A stretch of 52,607 nt of DNA from the NCBI GenBank assembly GCA_902630355.1, contig CACOUL010000014.1:1-52607 (forward strand), written 5' to 3'. Position 1 is the first letter of the stretch. Each line of letters begins with the position of its first letter. Of this stretch, positions 45,301-52,607 are shown piece by piece. The notes under the pieces are model-generated. The model saw nothing but the letters and a program-made list of their open reading frames with translations, did not search any database and was not told where the DNA came from. The stretch is from Planctomycetaceae bacterium (GTDB lineage Bacteria; Planctomycetota; Planctomycetia; Pirellulales; UBA7805). Made by a program: the position numbers and the translations under genes.

Positions 45301-46657
45301 TGGTCTGAAAGACGACCCCTTGCAACTTGATCAGGCAAATAAGATTCTCAATTCACTCGGATTCTATTTCCGTTCCGGAAGAGCGACTCCCGCGTTAATC
45401 CAGAGACTGCAATCGCTCAACATATTAAAAACAGAAAACAATGAGCTCCCTCTACCCTTTAGCATACTGCTCGATTATCGGAGTCGATTTGTTGCCCTTC
45501 ATCGCGGACCGGTAGCAGTCTCGCAACTGCTGGATGCCAGCGAACCAACCGGCGACGACCTGCTGAAAAATTTTGAATTGGCCTCTTCACTCGGTGGAAG
45601 TTCTCTTTCGGACACAGTGGCCCACGATGCATTACGTCGCGCCGAAGCAGATGGACGATTCAAGTATGCACATCAACTGCAGCAGGCCGGCTTGCTTGCG
45701 ATGGCCGCGCGACAATATGAAAAAGTGCTCGAAGTCTTACCGGAGTCAGAAAAGGCTTTAATGAGTTCTGCGAGCATACTCGGCGAGCTTGGTCAGTTAG
45801 AAAAAGCGAAAGTGCAACTTGAGAAGTTATTGACGATCAATCCAGATTCGGCCGATGCTCGCATGACGCTTGGCGGGGTTTACTTAAAGAAAAACAAGTT
45901 GTTGATGGCGAAAAAACAATACGATCAAGCGATACGACTTGCGCCGGAAGACCCGCGACTTTTTTTCAACCGCGCAATTGTGAATACAAGACTCAATAGT
46001 CAACAAGATGCCCTCGACGATTTTAATGCGGCCATCATCCAGAAACCCGACTTCACAGAAGCACAATTTCAGCGAGGCCTGCTCCTCGAAAAAATGGGGC
46101 GGCCCTCAGTTGCCCTTCACGATTTTGACGATGTAATCCTTGCCAAACCTAAATTCGGGATGGCCTACAAGCGTCGCGGAATCGCCAGATTCAAATTGGG
46201 GATGCTTGAAGAGAGCCTGCATGACTTCTCGCAGGCAATCAAATTGCTGCCACCGGAAGCCGAACTCTACAACAATCGCGGAATGGCCTACACAGCTCTA
46301 CGGAATTATGGTTTCGCCATCACTGACTACAAACGGGCGTTGGAAGTGAATCAGGAAGAGGCTCCACAGGTATTCAATAATTTGGCTTGGCTTCTTGCCA
46401 CATGTGCCGACTCCGAACATCGCAACGGAGAGTTGGCACTGCAATATGCAAAACAAGCATGTGAATTATCGCAGTGGAGCTATTACGGCGCCCTCGATAC
46501 ACTGGCAGCAGCCTATGCCGAAGTCGGTCGCTTTGAAGATGCGATCAGATGGCAAAAGAGGGCCATTGCGTACGCGCCTGAAGAAAATAAGCCGGAACTT
46601 CAGCAACGTTTAGATCTCTACGAAAAAAAACAACCCTACCGAACAACATCGAACTAA
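42356..46657 (+). CDS. Candidate selenoprotein: FG-GAP/ASPIC-UnbV/thioredoxin/TPR protein, paralogue 3 (in-frame UGA at 44306)
   Basis: Read through one UGA, this is a 1433-residue exported protein with Sec at residue 651. The order is: N-terminal hydrophobic segment (IFMTIVVSGLLCSPLF; start uncertain among GTG 42323, ATG 42356 and ATG 42413); the shared N-terminal domain (DGWETEAIASAALKKWKTIG, EIRIKFKVFRV); FG-GAP repeats (DVNGDQLEDLY, DLDNDGDQDIV, DYDNDGDQDLY); GDL-U-SFFWRQVVS; an ASPIC/UnbV domain; a thioredoxin-like domain with WCPSC (Cys952, Cys955); and a long TPR tail ending with NNLAWLLATCADSEHRNG and LDTLAAAYAEVG. It heads the second copy of the module, 11-23 bases before the beta-helix lipoprotein. 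The third independent occurrence of the same UGA makes sequencing error or random nonsense mutation very unlikely. Confidence 0.8.
44321..44335 (+). promoter_or_regulatory. SECIS-like hairpin after UGA 44306-44308
   Basis: CGACA (44321-44325) pairs with UGUCG (44331-44335) around the same GGUCG loop. The stem is one pair shorter than in the other two loci, because C is replaced by A at 44336. The sequence diverges right after the hairpin, whereas the loop and its five closing pairs are unchanged. Confidence 0.7.
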
Positions 46658-46680
46658 CCATAGGTTCGGTGGCGATAAGC

Positions 46681-47889
46681 ATGCATCTCACTCTCTGGAC
46701 GAGCAATGCGATAGCAAAGAGTCTCCGCGGACAGTTCTGTGGATGGCTTGCACTTGTGCTTTGCCTAAGTGGCTGCAATGAATCGGGCCCATTCGAATTC
46801 CCCGATGCAAACGGCATCTACCACGTTTATCCCGGGAACTCTATCCAAAAAGCGATCGAGGCAGCGGCCGCAAGTGACGGCGCAAAACGGGTGATCGTGC
46901 ACGCGGGAATCTACCGACCCATGGTAGAGGCGCAAGCCTTGATTTATTTCAATGCCAGGCACGATGGAGTCATCGTTGAGGCACTGGGAGACGTGATTCT
47001 TACGGCGGCAAATCCCCAATTAGCAGATCGAAGTTCCGCTTCTTATCCGGCGGTCGTCAATCATGTGGTCTATTTTGGCGACGGTATTTCGCGAAGCACC
47101 GTTCTCCGGAATTTTAAAATCACCGGAGCGAACAATTTCATCACACGTTCCGACCACCCTGTCTGCATCGAAAAACTTGCCATTCATTCACCGCTACGCA
47201 AACGTTTGTTTTTCTATTCCGACGGAGGGGGAATTAAAATCTTCGGTCGATCGTATCCTACGATCGAGGGGATTGAGCTATACAACAACTATGCGAGTCC
47301 CTGTGCTGGCGGCGTTTCTATCGAAAATCAAGGACTCAACGAGCAATCGCCGCTGCTCAAAGATTGCATTTTTCGCAACAACAGAAGTCAGGTCACTGGA
47401 TCGGCCGTAGACGTGCTTCCCGGTAGTGCGGCAGAATTAGAAAATTGTCTCTTCATCGATAACATCGCCAACACGGGGGAAGACTTCGTGGGGCAACAAT
47501 CGGGTAACGAGCACAACAAGTTACACGGGTCCGGCGCGCTCACCGTCTTTCGCCGATCGCGGGCCCGTGTCGTCCGCTGCACTTTTACGGGCAACTGGAA
47601 TGGCGTGGACGACAAAGGTATCGCCAACGTTTACAAAAATTGTATTTTCTGGCAAAACACGGCAACGGGTGGGATCTCGGCGGGAGACCGCTACGAGATC
47701 GATATTCTCGATGGCTCCGGGGTGAGCGGATGCTGGATTGAAGGTAAAATCATTGACTTAAGAAAAACAATTAATCCTGCAAACAACGTCCTCAACGCCC
47801 CCGATCCAGAGTTTGATCAAGCTTACGAGCCCCTGGCAAAAGAATATGCTGGCGTGGGATATCGACCGCAAAAACAAAAGAAGAAATAG
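46681..47889 (+). CDS. Right-handed beta-helix lipoprotein B
   Basis: The protein of about 402 residues has a signal peptide ending at the lipobox LSGC, then GIYHVYPGNSIQKAIEAAAAS, homologous along its whole length to the protein at 22489: IYRPMVEAQALIYFNARHDGVIVEALGDVILTAANPQ, FFYSDGGGIKIFGRSYPT, NNYASPCAGGVSIE, GNWNGVDDKG. GTG 46669 is also in frame, but ATG 46681 has GGTGG 8 bases upstream. The two beta-helix proteins differ mainly in anchoring (lipid here, membrane helix there). It lies between the Sec gene and the FG-GAP lipoprotein. The near-identical core suggests a common extracellular ligand or glycan substrate. Confidence 0.82.
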   Translation: MHLTLWTSNAIAKSLRGQFCGWLALVLCLSGCNESGPFEFPDANGIYHVYPGNSIQKAIEAAAASDGAKRVIVHAGIYRPMVEAQALIYFNARHDGVIVEALGDVILTAANPQLADRSSASYPAVVNHVVYFGDGISRSTVLRNFKITGANNFITRSDHPVCIEKLAIHSPLRKRLFFYSDGGGIKIFGRSYPTIEGIELYNNYASPCAGGVSIENQGLNEQSPLLKDCIFRNNRSQVTGSAVDVLPGSAAELENCLFIDNIANTGEDFVGQQSGNEHNKLHGSGALTVFRRSRARVVRCTFTGNWNGVDDKGIANVYKNCIFWQNTATGGISAGDRYEIDILDGSGVSGCWIEGKIIDLRKTINPANNVLNAPDPEFDQAYEPLAKEYAGVGYRPQKQKKK

Positions 47890-47931
47890 CCTCAAAGAGC
47901 GCATGGAACTCGCACTCATCGGCAACCATAC

Positions 47932-49938
47932 ATGCACACGAAAGTCAGTACCGCCATGTCTCAAACGTTTTTTTCTCATCCCCTGAGAAACGCGATTATC
48001 TTTTGCTCGCTTGTTGGATTTTCGGCGTGTCAGCGCGAACAACCTCAGTCCAAAACACTCGAACAGACAGAGAGGCAGACGACAGTGGTCCCCCATCCGG
48101 AAGGCATTTTATCTCCTTCCTGGTTAGAAGAAGTCAAAGAACAGCAATTTGCCACTCGAGATAAATTTAAAGTCTTTCATGACTTTCATTTCACGGACCG
48201 GCTTCCCGAAAGTGATATTCGATTCGTGCATAAGATTGTGAACGATTCCGGAAAGTTTTATATCGCTAATCACTATGACCATGGAAATGGTGTTGCCGTG
48301 GCCGATGTCGATCAAGATGGCCTACCGGACCTCTACTTCACCACCCAACTGGGTGAAAATCAGCTCTGGCATAATTTGGGAAACGGCCGGTTTGAAGACT
48401 GGACAGAGCGTGCCGGCATCGCCTTAAAGAATCCTGTGGGAGTCTCTGCTTCTTTTGCCGACATTGATAACGATGGCGATCCCGATTTATTTGCAACCAG
48501 CACCCGCGGCGGAAATTTTTTATTCGAGAACGATGGAACGGGGATTTTTAAAGACATCACTCCAGAGTCGGGACTCAGCTACAACGGCCACTCATCGGCA
48601 GGAACGTTTTTTGATTTTGACCGAGATGGCCTCCTGGATCTCTTTCTGACCAATGTCGGCCAGTTCACGACTGAAGAGGTGGGTGAAGGAAATTACTATC
48701 GGGGCCACAAGGCCGCATTTGCCCGACATCTCTTCCCTTCGCAATCGGAGCAGAGCATCCTTTACAAAAATCTTGGCAATAATCGATTTGAAGACGTCTC
48801 CGAAAAGGTCGGCCTCCTCGACAAATCGTGGAGCGGCGATGCTCATGTGGCGGATCTCAACGAAGATGGCTGGACGGATCTGTATGTCACCAACATGCAG
48901 GGGCATGATGAATACTATGAAAACGAAAAAGGTGAGCGATTCGTTCGCAAGAGCCGAGAACTTTTTCCTGCAACGCCATGGGGCGCCATGGGTATCGGCA
49001 TCTTCGATCAGAACAACGATGGCCATATGGACATCCTGATTACCGACATGCATACCGACATGTGGGACAAAGAGCCCTTTAAAACATTTGTTCCCGGCAA
49101 AGAGAAATCCAAGGTAGACGACTCGAAAAAAATGCCGGCACACTATCTGGCAACCGATGGAAATCACATCTGGGGGAACGCCCTTTTCCGTAACAATGGA
49201 GATGGCACCTTTCAAGAAATCTCTGACGAAGTCGGCGCCGAAAATTATTGGCCCTGGGGGTTGAGTGTGGGAGACCTCAACGCAGACGGCTACGAAGACG
49301 TCTTTATTGCGTCAAGCATGAATTTTGGATTCCGCTACGCAATCAACTCGGTCCTACTAAACAATCAAGGCGAAGGATTTCTGGACAGCGAATTCATTTT
49401 AGGAGTCGAACCGCGGCGGGACGGTCGCACGGCGGCACCCTGGTTTACGCTTGATTGCGACGGAACGGATCGAGAACATGAGTTTTGCCAAGGGAGGTCC
49501 GGAGTAGTCGAGGTCTGGGGAGCCTTGGGATCCAGAGCTTCGGTCATTTTTGATTTTGATGATGACGGTGATCTCGACATCGTGACCAATGACTTCAATT
49601 CCGAACCGATGGTGCTACAGAGCGACCTATCCGACCAAAAGCAGATTCACTTTCTGAAAATTCGCCTTCGGGGAACGAAAGCGAATCGCGATGGACTGGG
49701 AGCCAAGGTCACTCTCAAAGTGGGTGATCGTACGCTAACCCAATTCCATGACGGCAAGTCGGGCTACCTCGCGCAGAGCAGTTTGCCGCTTTATTTTGGC
49801 CTTGATGATGCGACGGTGGTCGATCGGATCGAGATCGATTGGCCGTCAGGACAGAAACAGACCGTCGATGGGCCTATCAAGAGCAATCAAACCGTGACTG
49901 TCGAGGAAAGCAACAACACCAATAACAACAATAACTAA
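47932..49938 (+). CDS. FG-GAP/ASPIC-UnbV (CRTAC1-like) lipoprotein B
   Basis: The 668-residue homologue of the 19890 protein has a signal peptide ending at FSAC (lipobox-like) and FG-GAP blades (DVDQDGLPDLY, DIDNDGDPDLF, DFDRDGLLDLF, DLNEDGWTDLY, DLNADGYEDVF, DFDDDGDLDIV). The ASPIC/UnbV domain carries DGKSGYLAQSSLPLYFGL and DWPSGQKQTVDGP. Compared with copy A, the residues after the lipid Cys are shortened. The last codons are an AAC/AAT run giving a poly-Asn tail (NNTNNNNN). ATG 47932 or 47956 could start translation. It is convergent with the cytochrome remnant 18 bases downstream. Confidence 0.85.
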   Translation: MHTKVSTAMSQTFFSHPLRNAIIFCSLVGFSACQREQPQSKTLEQTERQTTVVPHPEGILSPSWLEEVKEQQFATRDKFKVFHDFHFTDRLPESDIRFVHKIVNDSGKFYIANHYDHGNGVAVADVDQDGLPDLYFTTQLGENQLWHNLGNGRFEDWTERAGIALKNPVGVSASFADIDNDGDPDLFATSTRGGNFLFENDGTGIFKDITPESGLSYNGHSSAGTFFDFDRDGLLDLFLTNVGQFTTEEVGEGNYYRGHKAAFARHLFPSQSEQSILYKNLGNNRFEDVSEKVGLLDKSWSGDAHVADLNEDGWTDLYVTNMQGHDEYYENEKGERFVRKSRELFPATPWGAMGIGIFDQNNDGHMDILITDMHTDMWDKEPFKTFVPGKEKSKVDDSKKMPAHYLATDGNHIWGNALFRNNGDGTFQEISDEVGAENYWPWGLSVGDLNADGYEDVFIASSMNFGFRYAINSVLLNNQGEGFLDSEFILGVEPRRDGRTAAPWFTLDCDGTDREHEFCQGRSGVVEVWGALGSRASVIFDFDDDGDLDIVTNDFNSEPMVLQSDLSDQKQIHFLKIRLRGTKANRDGLGAKVTLKVGDRTLTQFHDGKSGYLAQSSLPLYFGLDDATVVDRIEIDWPSGQKQTVDGPIKSNQTVTVEESNNTNNNNN

Positions 49939-49956
49939 CCGGTAGGGCTCTTCGGC

Positions 49957-50256
49957 TCATTCACTCAAAAAGACTTCGCGATTATCGCGCCAACGCAGCA
50001 GCCGATCAAATCTCTCTTGATCAAGTTGACCGTTTGGCTTCAACAACAACTCGGACCTCTCGTCGCCTTTGCGCACCAGTGCCTGCGCTTCCCATTTCCG
50101 TAAAATGTCTGCCTGCACCGACTCACGATTCGCCTCGGGGACAAGGAAATCGTATTCCAGATTATCGTCCCCCAGTATTGTTCGCAGCGCTAAAGCAGCC
50201 CTCGACCGGACTGCGTCATAGGGGTCAACGAGCAGTTGCGCGAGCAGCGGTACCAT
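49957..50256 (-). pseudogene. Remnant 3' end of an octaheme cytochrome c (HEAT-like tail only)
   Basis: The 99 codons match the C-terminal tail of the cytochromes at 23707 and 50603: LLAQLLVDPYDAVRSRAALALRTI aligns with LAMLLEDPYDAVRYIAKRSLNQL of copy A, and the end REVFLSE with QEVRLIE. A TAG lies directly before the first Met codon and the similarity ends there, so all eight heme sites are missing. It lies on the minus strand, convergent with the FG-GAP gene, just as copy A is convergent with its beta-helix gene. This is most likely the stub of a deleted third cytochrome gene. Confidence 0.7.
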
Positions 50257-50602
50257 CTAATCGGTACCGACTCCCGCAGGGTCACTTTGGCCCCCTGCCA
50301 TACACACATTACCCTGCAACTGCGGTGCGCTATTCGTTCATAGTATCGGCTTTTTCTATGCGCTACGCAAGAAAATAATGAACGGGAATTATTCGATTCA
50401 CCACAACTTTCGAGAGGTGTATACTGAAAGATACCCGCGATCGAAACCCCCGCTTGAGGCGCACAGATACCATCCTTCTTCGTTTTCAAAGACCGTTTTC
50501 TTTTTTTACATGCTTATTTTTTGCAACAGCCAGCAACGCTCGGATACCGTTCGGACAACATCGACCGTCCGCAGCGATAGTCACGAAGCGGCTCCCACTG
50601 CC
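50257..50602. other. Spacer between cytochrome remnant and cytochrome gene
   Basis: This 346-base stretch lies between the truncated minus-strand cytochrome tail and the lipoprotein start at 50603. An in-frame extension of the cytochrome ORF back to 50378 gives 75 residues with no signal-peptide logic or family similarity. I see no clear promoter or terminator. Confidence 0.45.
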
Positions 50603-52525
50603 ATGTCGGGCAGTCGCTGTCTTTGTGCAATCACAGTTCTTCTCTTATCTTGCATTTTCGGTTGTAACGATCCCGCACAGCACACCCTCCTACCGCCAGC
50701 CGAAAACAAATCCGATTCGAATCTGCTTCCGGTATCCCTGCGAACGAGAAACTCGGTGCGGGCTGAGGAGGAGAGCAACAAACAAGAGAAGCCTTGGCCT
50801 CGTAGCCCCCAATATCATCGCGACGATGGCTACGTAGGTTCTGTGGCCTGCAAGGAATGCCATGCAGACGAATTTTCGAGCTGGCACAGTTCATATCACA
50901 GCTCGATGACTCAAGTCGCCGACCGTTCGACCGTCATTCCAGAAATCAAGGAGGTCGATCTCGAGTATCAAGGTCGAAAAGGACAACTCGAGTGGCAAGG
51001 TGACGAACTTTGGGCAACCGTCACCGATCCCGAGGGGAATCAGAGCACTGACCGGGTTGTACTTACCACCGGGTCGCACCACGCACAAGCTTTTTGGTAC
51101 GAAACGGGAGATTCGAACGTCGTACAGATGTTTCCGTTTGCCTATCGAATTGCCGAACAGCGATGGATTCCCGTACAAACCGCGTTTCTACTGCCACCGC
51201 GCGTGGAGGAAAGTTTTTCCTTCGCCCCTGGAGTATGGAATCATTCCTGTAGCCAGTGTCACGCCACTTCAACCAAGCCGGGGGTTTCGGGTCCCACTCA
51301 AATGGAAACAACGGTTGCCGATTTTGGCATCGCTTGTGAATCGTGCCATGGCCCCGGACGGGAGCATATTGATCGAGTGCAAAGCGCATCGAAGGCTGAT
51401 GATCTTGCCATTGTGCATCCCGATACACTCACTCCTAAAAGGTCAAGCGAAGTATGCGGACAGTGTCATGCCGCAATTTCACTCGGCTCTGAAGAGCAGA
51501 CTGAACAGTGGCTGCAACACGGATGGGAATACCGTCCCGGTGACGTGTTGCACGAGACAAAAAACGTGAACCAACCGGTTGCCGGCGACAAAAACACATT
51601 CATCGATACGGGAACTTTCTGGGACGATGGGGTGGTTCGCGTTTCGGGACGCGAGTTCAACGGGTTGCTGAAGAGTCCTTGCTATGATCACCATGGGCAG
51701 CAGGGACAAATCATGACGTGCACCAGTTGCCACGAGATGCACCCGCAAGGCAATGATCCAGACGATCTCGCCCTCTGGTCACACCATCAACTGAAACCCG
51801 ACATGCGCGGTAATGCAGCCTGCACGCAATGTCACGAAGATTACCTGAGCGACGAAAAGCTAGTAGAACACACTCATCACCGGGCAGGTTCCTCGGGCAG
51901 TGAGTGCATGAACTGCCATATGCCCTATACGACGTATGGACTCTTGAAGGCCTCGCGAAGCCATGCCATTGAGAGCCCGAGCGTCGCAACAACGCTCGAA
52001 GTCGGAAGACCCAACGGTTGCAATATGTGCCACCTCGATAAGTCGCTCGGCTGGACGGCAGATTATTTAAAGAAGTGGTACGACGTCTCTTCTCCCGAAT
52101 TACCAAAAGATGAGCAAGAACTCTGCTTCACCGTTCTTTCTGCACTCAAAGGGAATGCGATCCAAAGAGCCCTGGCAGCGTGGGCCCTAGGTTGGCCCGC
52201 GGCACAAAAGGCTTCGACTACCGATTGGGCGACTCCTTTTCTCGGCTTTCTCTTGCAAGATAACTACCACGCCGTACGATTTATTGCCGACCGCTCCCTA
52301 CGAAGCCTGCACGCACCTCGAGAAATCGAATACAATTCGCTGGCAACTAAGCCTGACCGGGATCGGGCGGCGAGGGCGATCGTTCAACAGTGGTTGCGCG
52401 ACAAACAAAATCGTCCGACGACGGGCGAATCTTATTTAATCGATTCTTCGGGACAGCCGAAAATCGGTGCCATCAATCAACTGCTGAAACAGCGCGACAC
52501 GCAAGAAATTGTCATCGGCGAATAA
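50603..52525 (+). CDS. Octaheme cytochrome c lipoprotein with HEAT-like tail, B
   Basis: Taken from the internal ATG at 50603, the 640-residue protein begins with a proper lipoprotein signal (CAITVLLLSCIFGC). An upstream start at 50378 would place 75 unrelated residues before it. Eight CxxCH sites follow: CKECH, CSQCH, CESCH, CGQCH, CTSCH, CTQCH, CMNCH, CNMCH, in the same order and context as copy A (SSWHSSYHSSMTQ, GSHHAQAFW, GREFNGLLK, YGLLKASRSHAIESP). The C-terminal ~140 residues are HEAT-like (NYHAVRFIADRSLRSL). It differs from copy A in using a lipid rather than a helix anchor, as the beta-helix pair also does. It is probably an exported electron carrier of the second module. Confidence 0.88.
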   Translation: MSGSRCLCAITVLLLSCIFGCNDPAQHTLLPPAENKSDSNLLPVSLRTRNSVRAEEESNKQEKPWPRSPQYHRDDGYVGSVACKECHADEFSSWHSSYHSSMTQVADRSTVIPEIKEVDLEYQGRKGQLEWQGDELWATVTDPEGNQSTDRVVLTTGSHHAQAFWYETGDSNVVQMFPFAYRIAEQRWIPVQTAFLLPPRVEESFSFAPGVWNHSCSQCHATSTKPGVSGPTQMETTVADFGIACESCHGPGREHIDRVQSASKADDLAIVHPDTLTPKRSSEVCGQCHAAISLGSEEQTEQWLQHGWEYRPGDVLHETKNVNQPVAGDKNTFIDTGTFWDDGVVRVSGREFNGLLKSPCYDHHGQQGQIMTCTSCHEMHPQGNDPDDLALWSHHQLKPDMRGNAACTQCHEDYLSDEKLVEHTHHRAGSSGSECMNCHMPYTTYGLLKASRSHAIESPSVATTLEVGRPNGCNMCHLDKSLGWTADYLKKWYDVSSPELPKDEQELCFTVLSALKGNAIQRALAAWALGWPAAQKASTTDWATPFLGFLLQDNYHAVRFIADRSLRSLHAPREIEYNSLATKPDRDRAARAIVQQWLRDKQNRPTTGESYLIDSSGQPKIGAINQLLKQRDTQEIVIGE

Positions 52526-52607
52526 AAGGTTGCACCATAAATCACGCAGCCCAACCGGTGCCTGTGCCCGACAGACCAATTCATTGATTTTCGCCCTGCA
52601 ACTCCAA

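Noticed and set aside
50378-50602. 75-residue N-terminal extension of cytochrome B
   Set aside because: The internal ATG at 50603 begins a classic lipoprotein signal peptide; the extension has no recognisable feature.

Overview
The window is about 52.6 kb of moderate-GC bacterial DNA that reads as a planctomycete (Pirellulales-like) chromosome segment. The evidence is the gene content: PEP-CTERM surface proteins, FG-GAP/ASPIC-UnbV (CRTAC1-like) proteins, TPR-sulfotransferases, redoxin-cytochrome-copper monooxygenase fusions, octaheme cytochromes c and many lipoproteins. I see no tRNA, rRNA, CRISPR array, transposase or phage gene.

Layout. 1-773: the 3' end of a toroid-type protein and a small LRR lipoprotein. 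819-3801 (minus strand): HTTM membrane protein plus TPR-sulfotransferase, probably one operon. 3802-7510: three paralogous PEP-CTERM proteins. Two of them have the same promoter (TTGCAA, 17 bases, TTTAAT) and a conserved terminator-like hairpin in a ~200-base leader. 7597-23661 (plus strand): a long co-directional run with two giant FG-GAP/ASPIC/thioredoxin/TPR proteins, small TPR proteins, a membrane protein, a 2OG-Fe(II)-oxygenase-like protein, an FG-GAP lipoprotein, a Cox2-like cupredoxin and a beta-helix protein. It is closed by a convergent octaheme cytochrome c (23707-25563). 25943-42140: an arginase-like-motif protein, a PQQ dehydrogenase, a redoxin/cytochrome/copper monooxygenase fusion, an SGNH hydrolase, a second oxygenase plus membrane protein pair, two TPR-sulfotransferases and a degenerate phosphodiesterase-TPR-GNAT fusion. 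42356-52525: a second copy of the module (giant FG-GAP/Trx/TPR protein, beta-helix lipoprotein, FG-GAP lipoprotein, cytochrome remnant, full octaheme cytochrome).

Main discovery. All three giant FG-GAP genes are interrupted at the same place by one in-frame UGA (9463, 17986, 44306) inside the conserved peptide GDL-UGA-SFFWRQVVS. The frame continues without any other interruption into the rest of the beta-propeller, an ASPIC/UnbV domain, a thioredoxin-like domain with CxxC, and TPRs. Exactly 11 bases after each UGA comes the site of a small hairpin (one base later at the third locus) with the identical loop GGUCG. This is the spacing, size and loop type of the E. coli fdhF SECIS. The simplest reading is that these are three paralogous selenoproteins, each one gene rather than two. 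UGA is also used as an ordinary stop in this window, so the code itself is standard.

How the genes may work together (inference): the giant Sec/thioredoxin proteins, FG-GAP lipoproteins, beta-helix proteins and octaheme cytochromes recur as a duplicated set. That suggests an exported redox or surface-complex system; its substrate cannot be read from the sequence.
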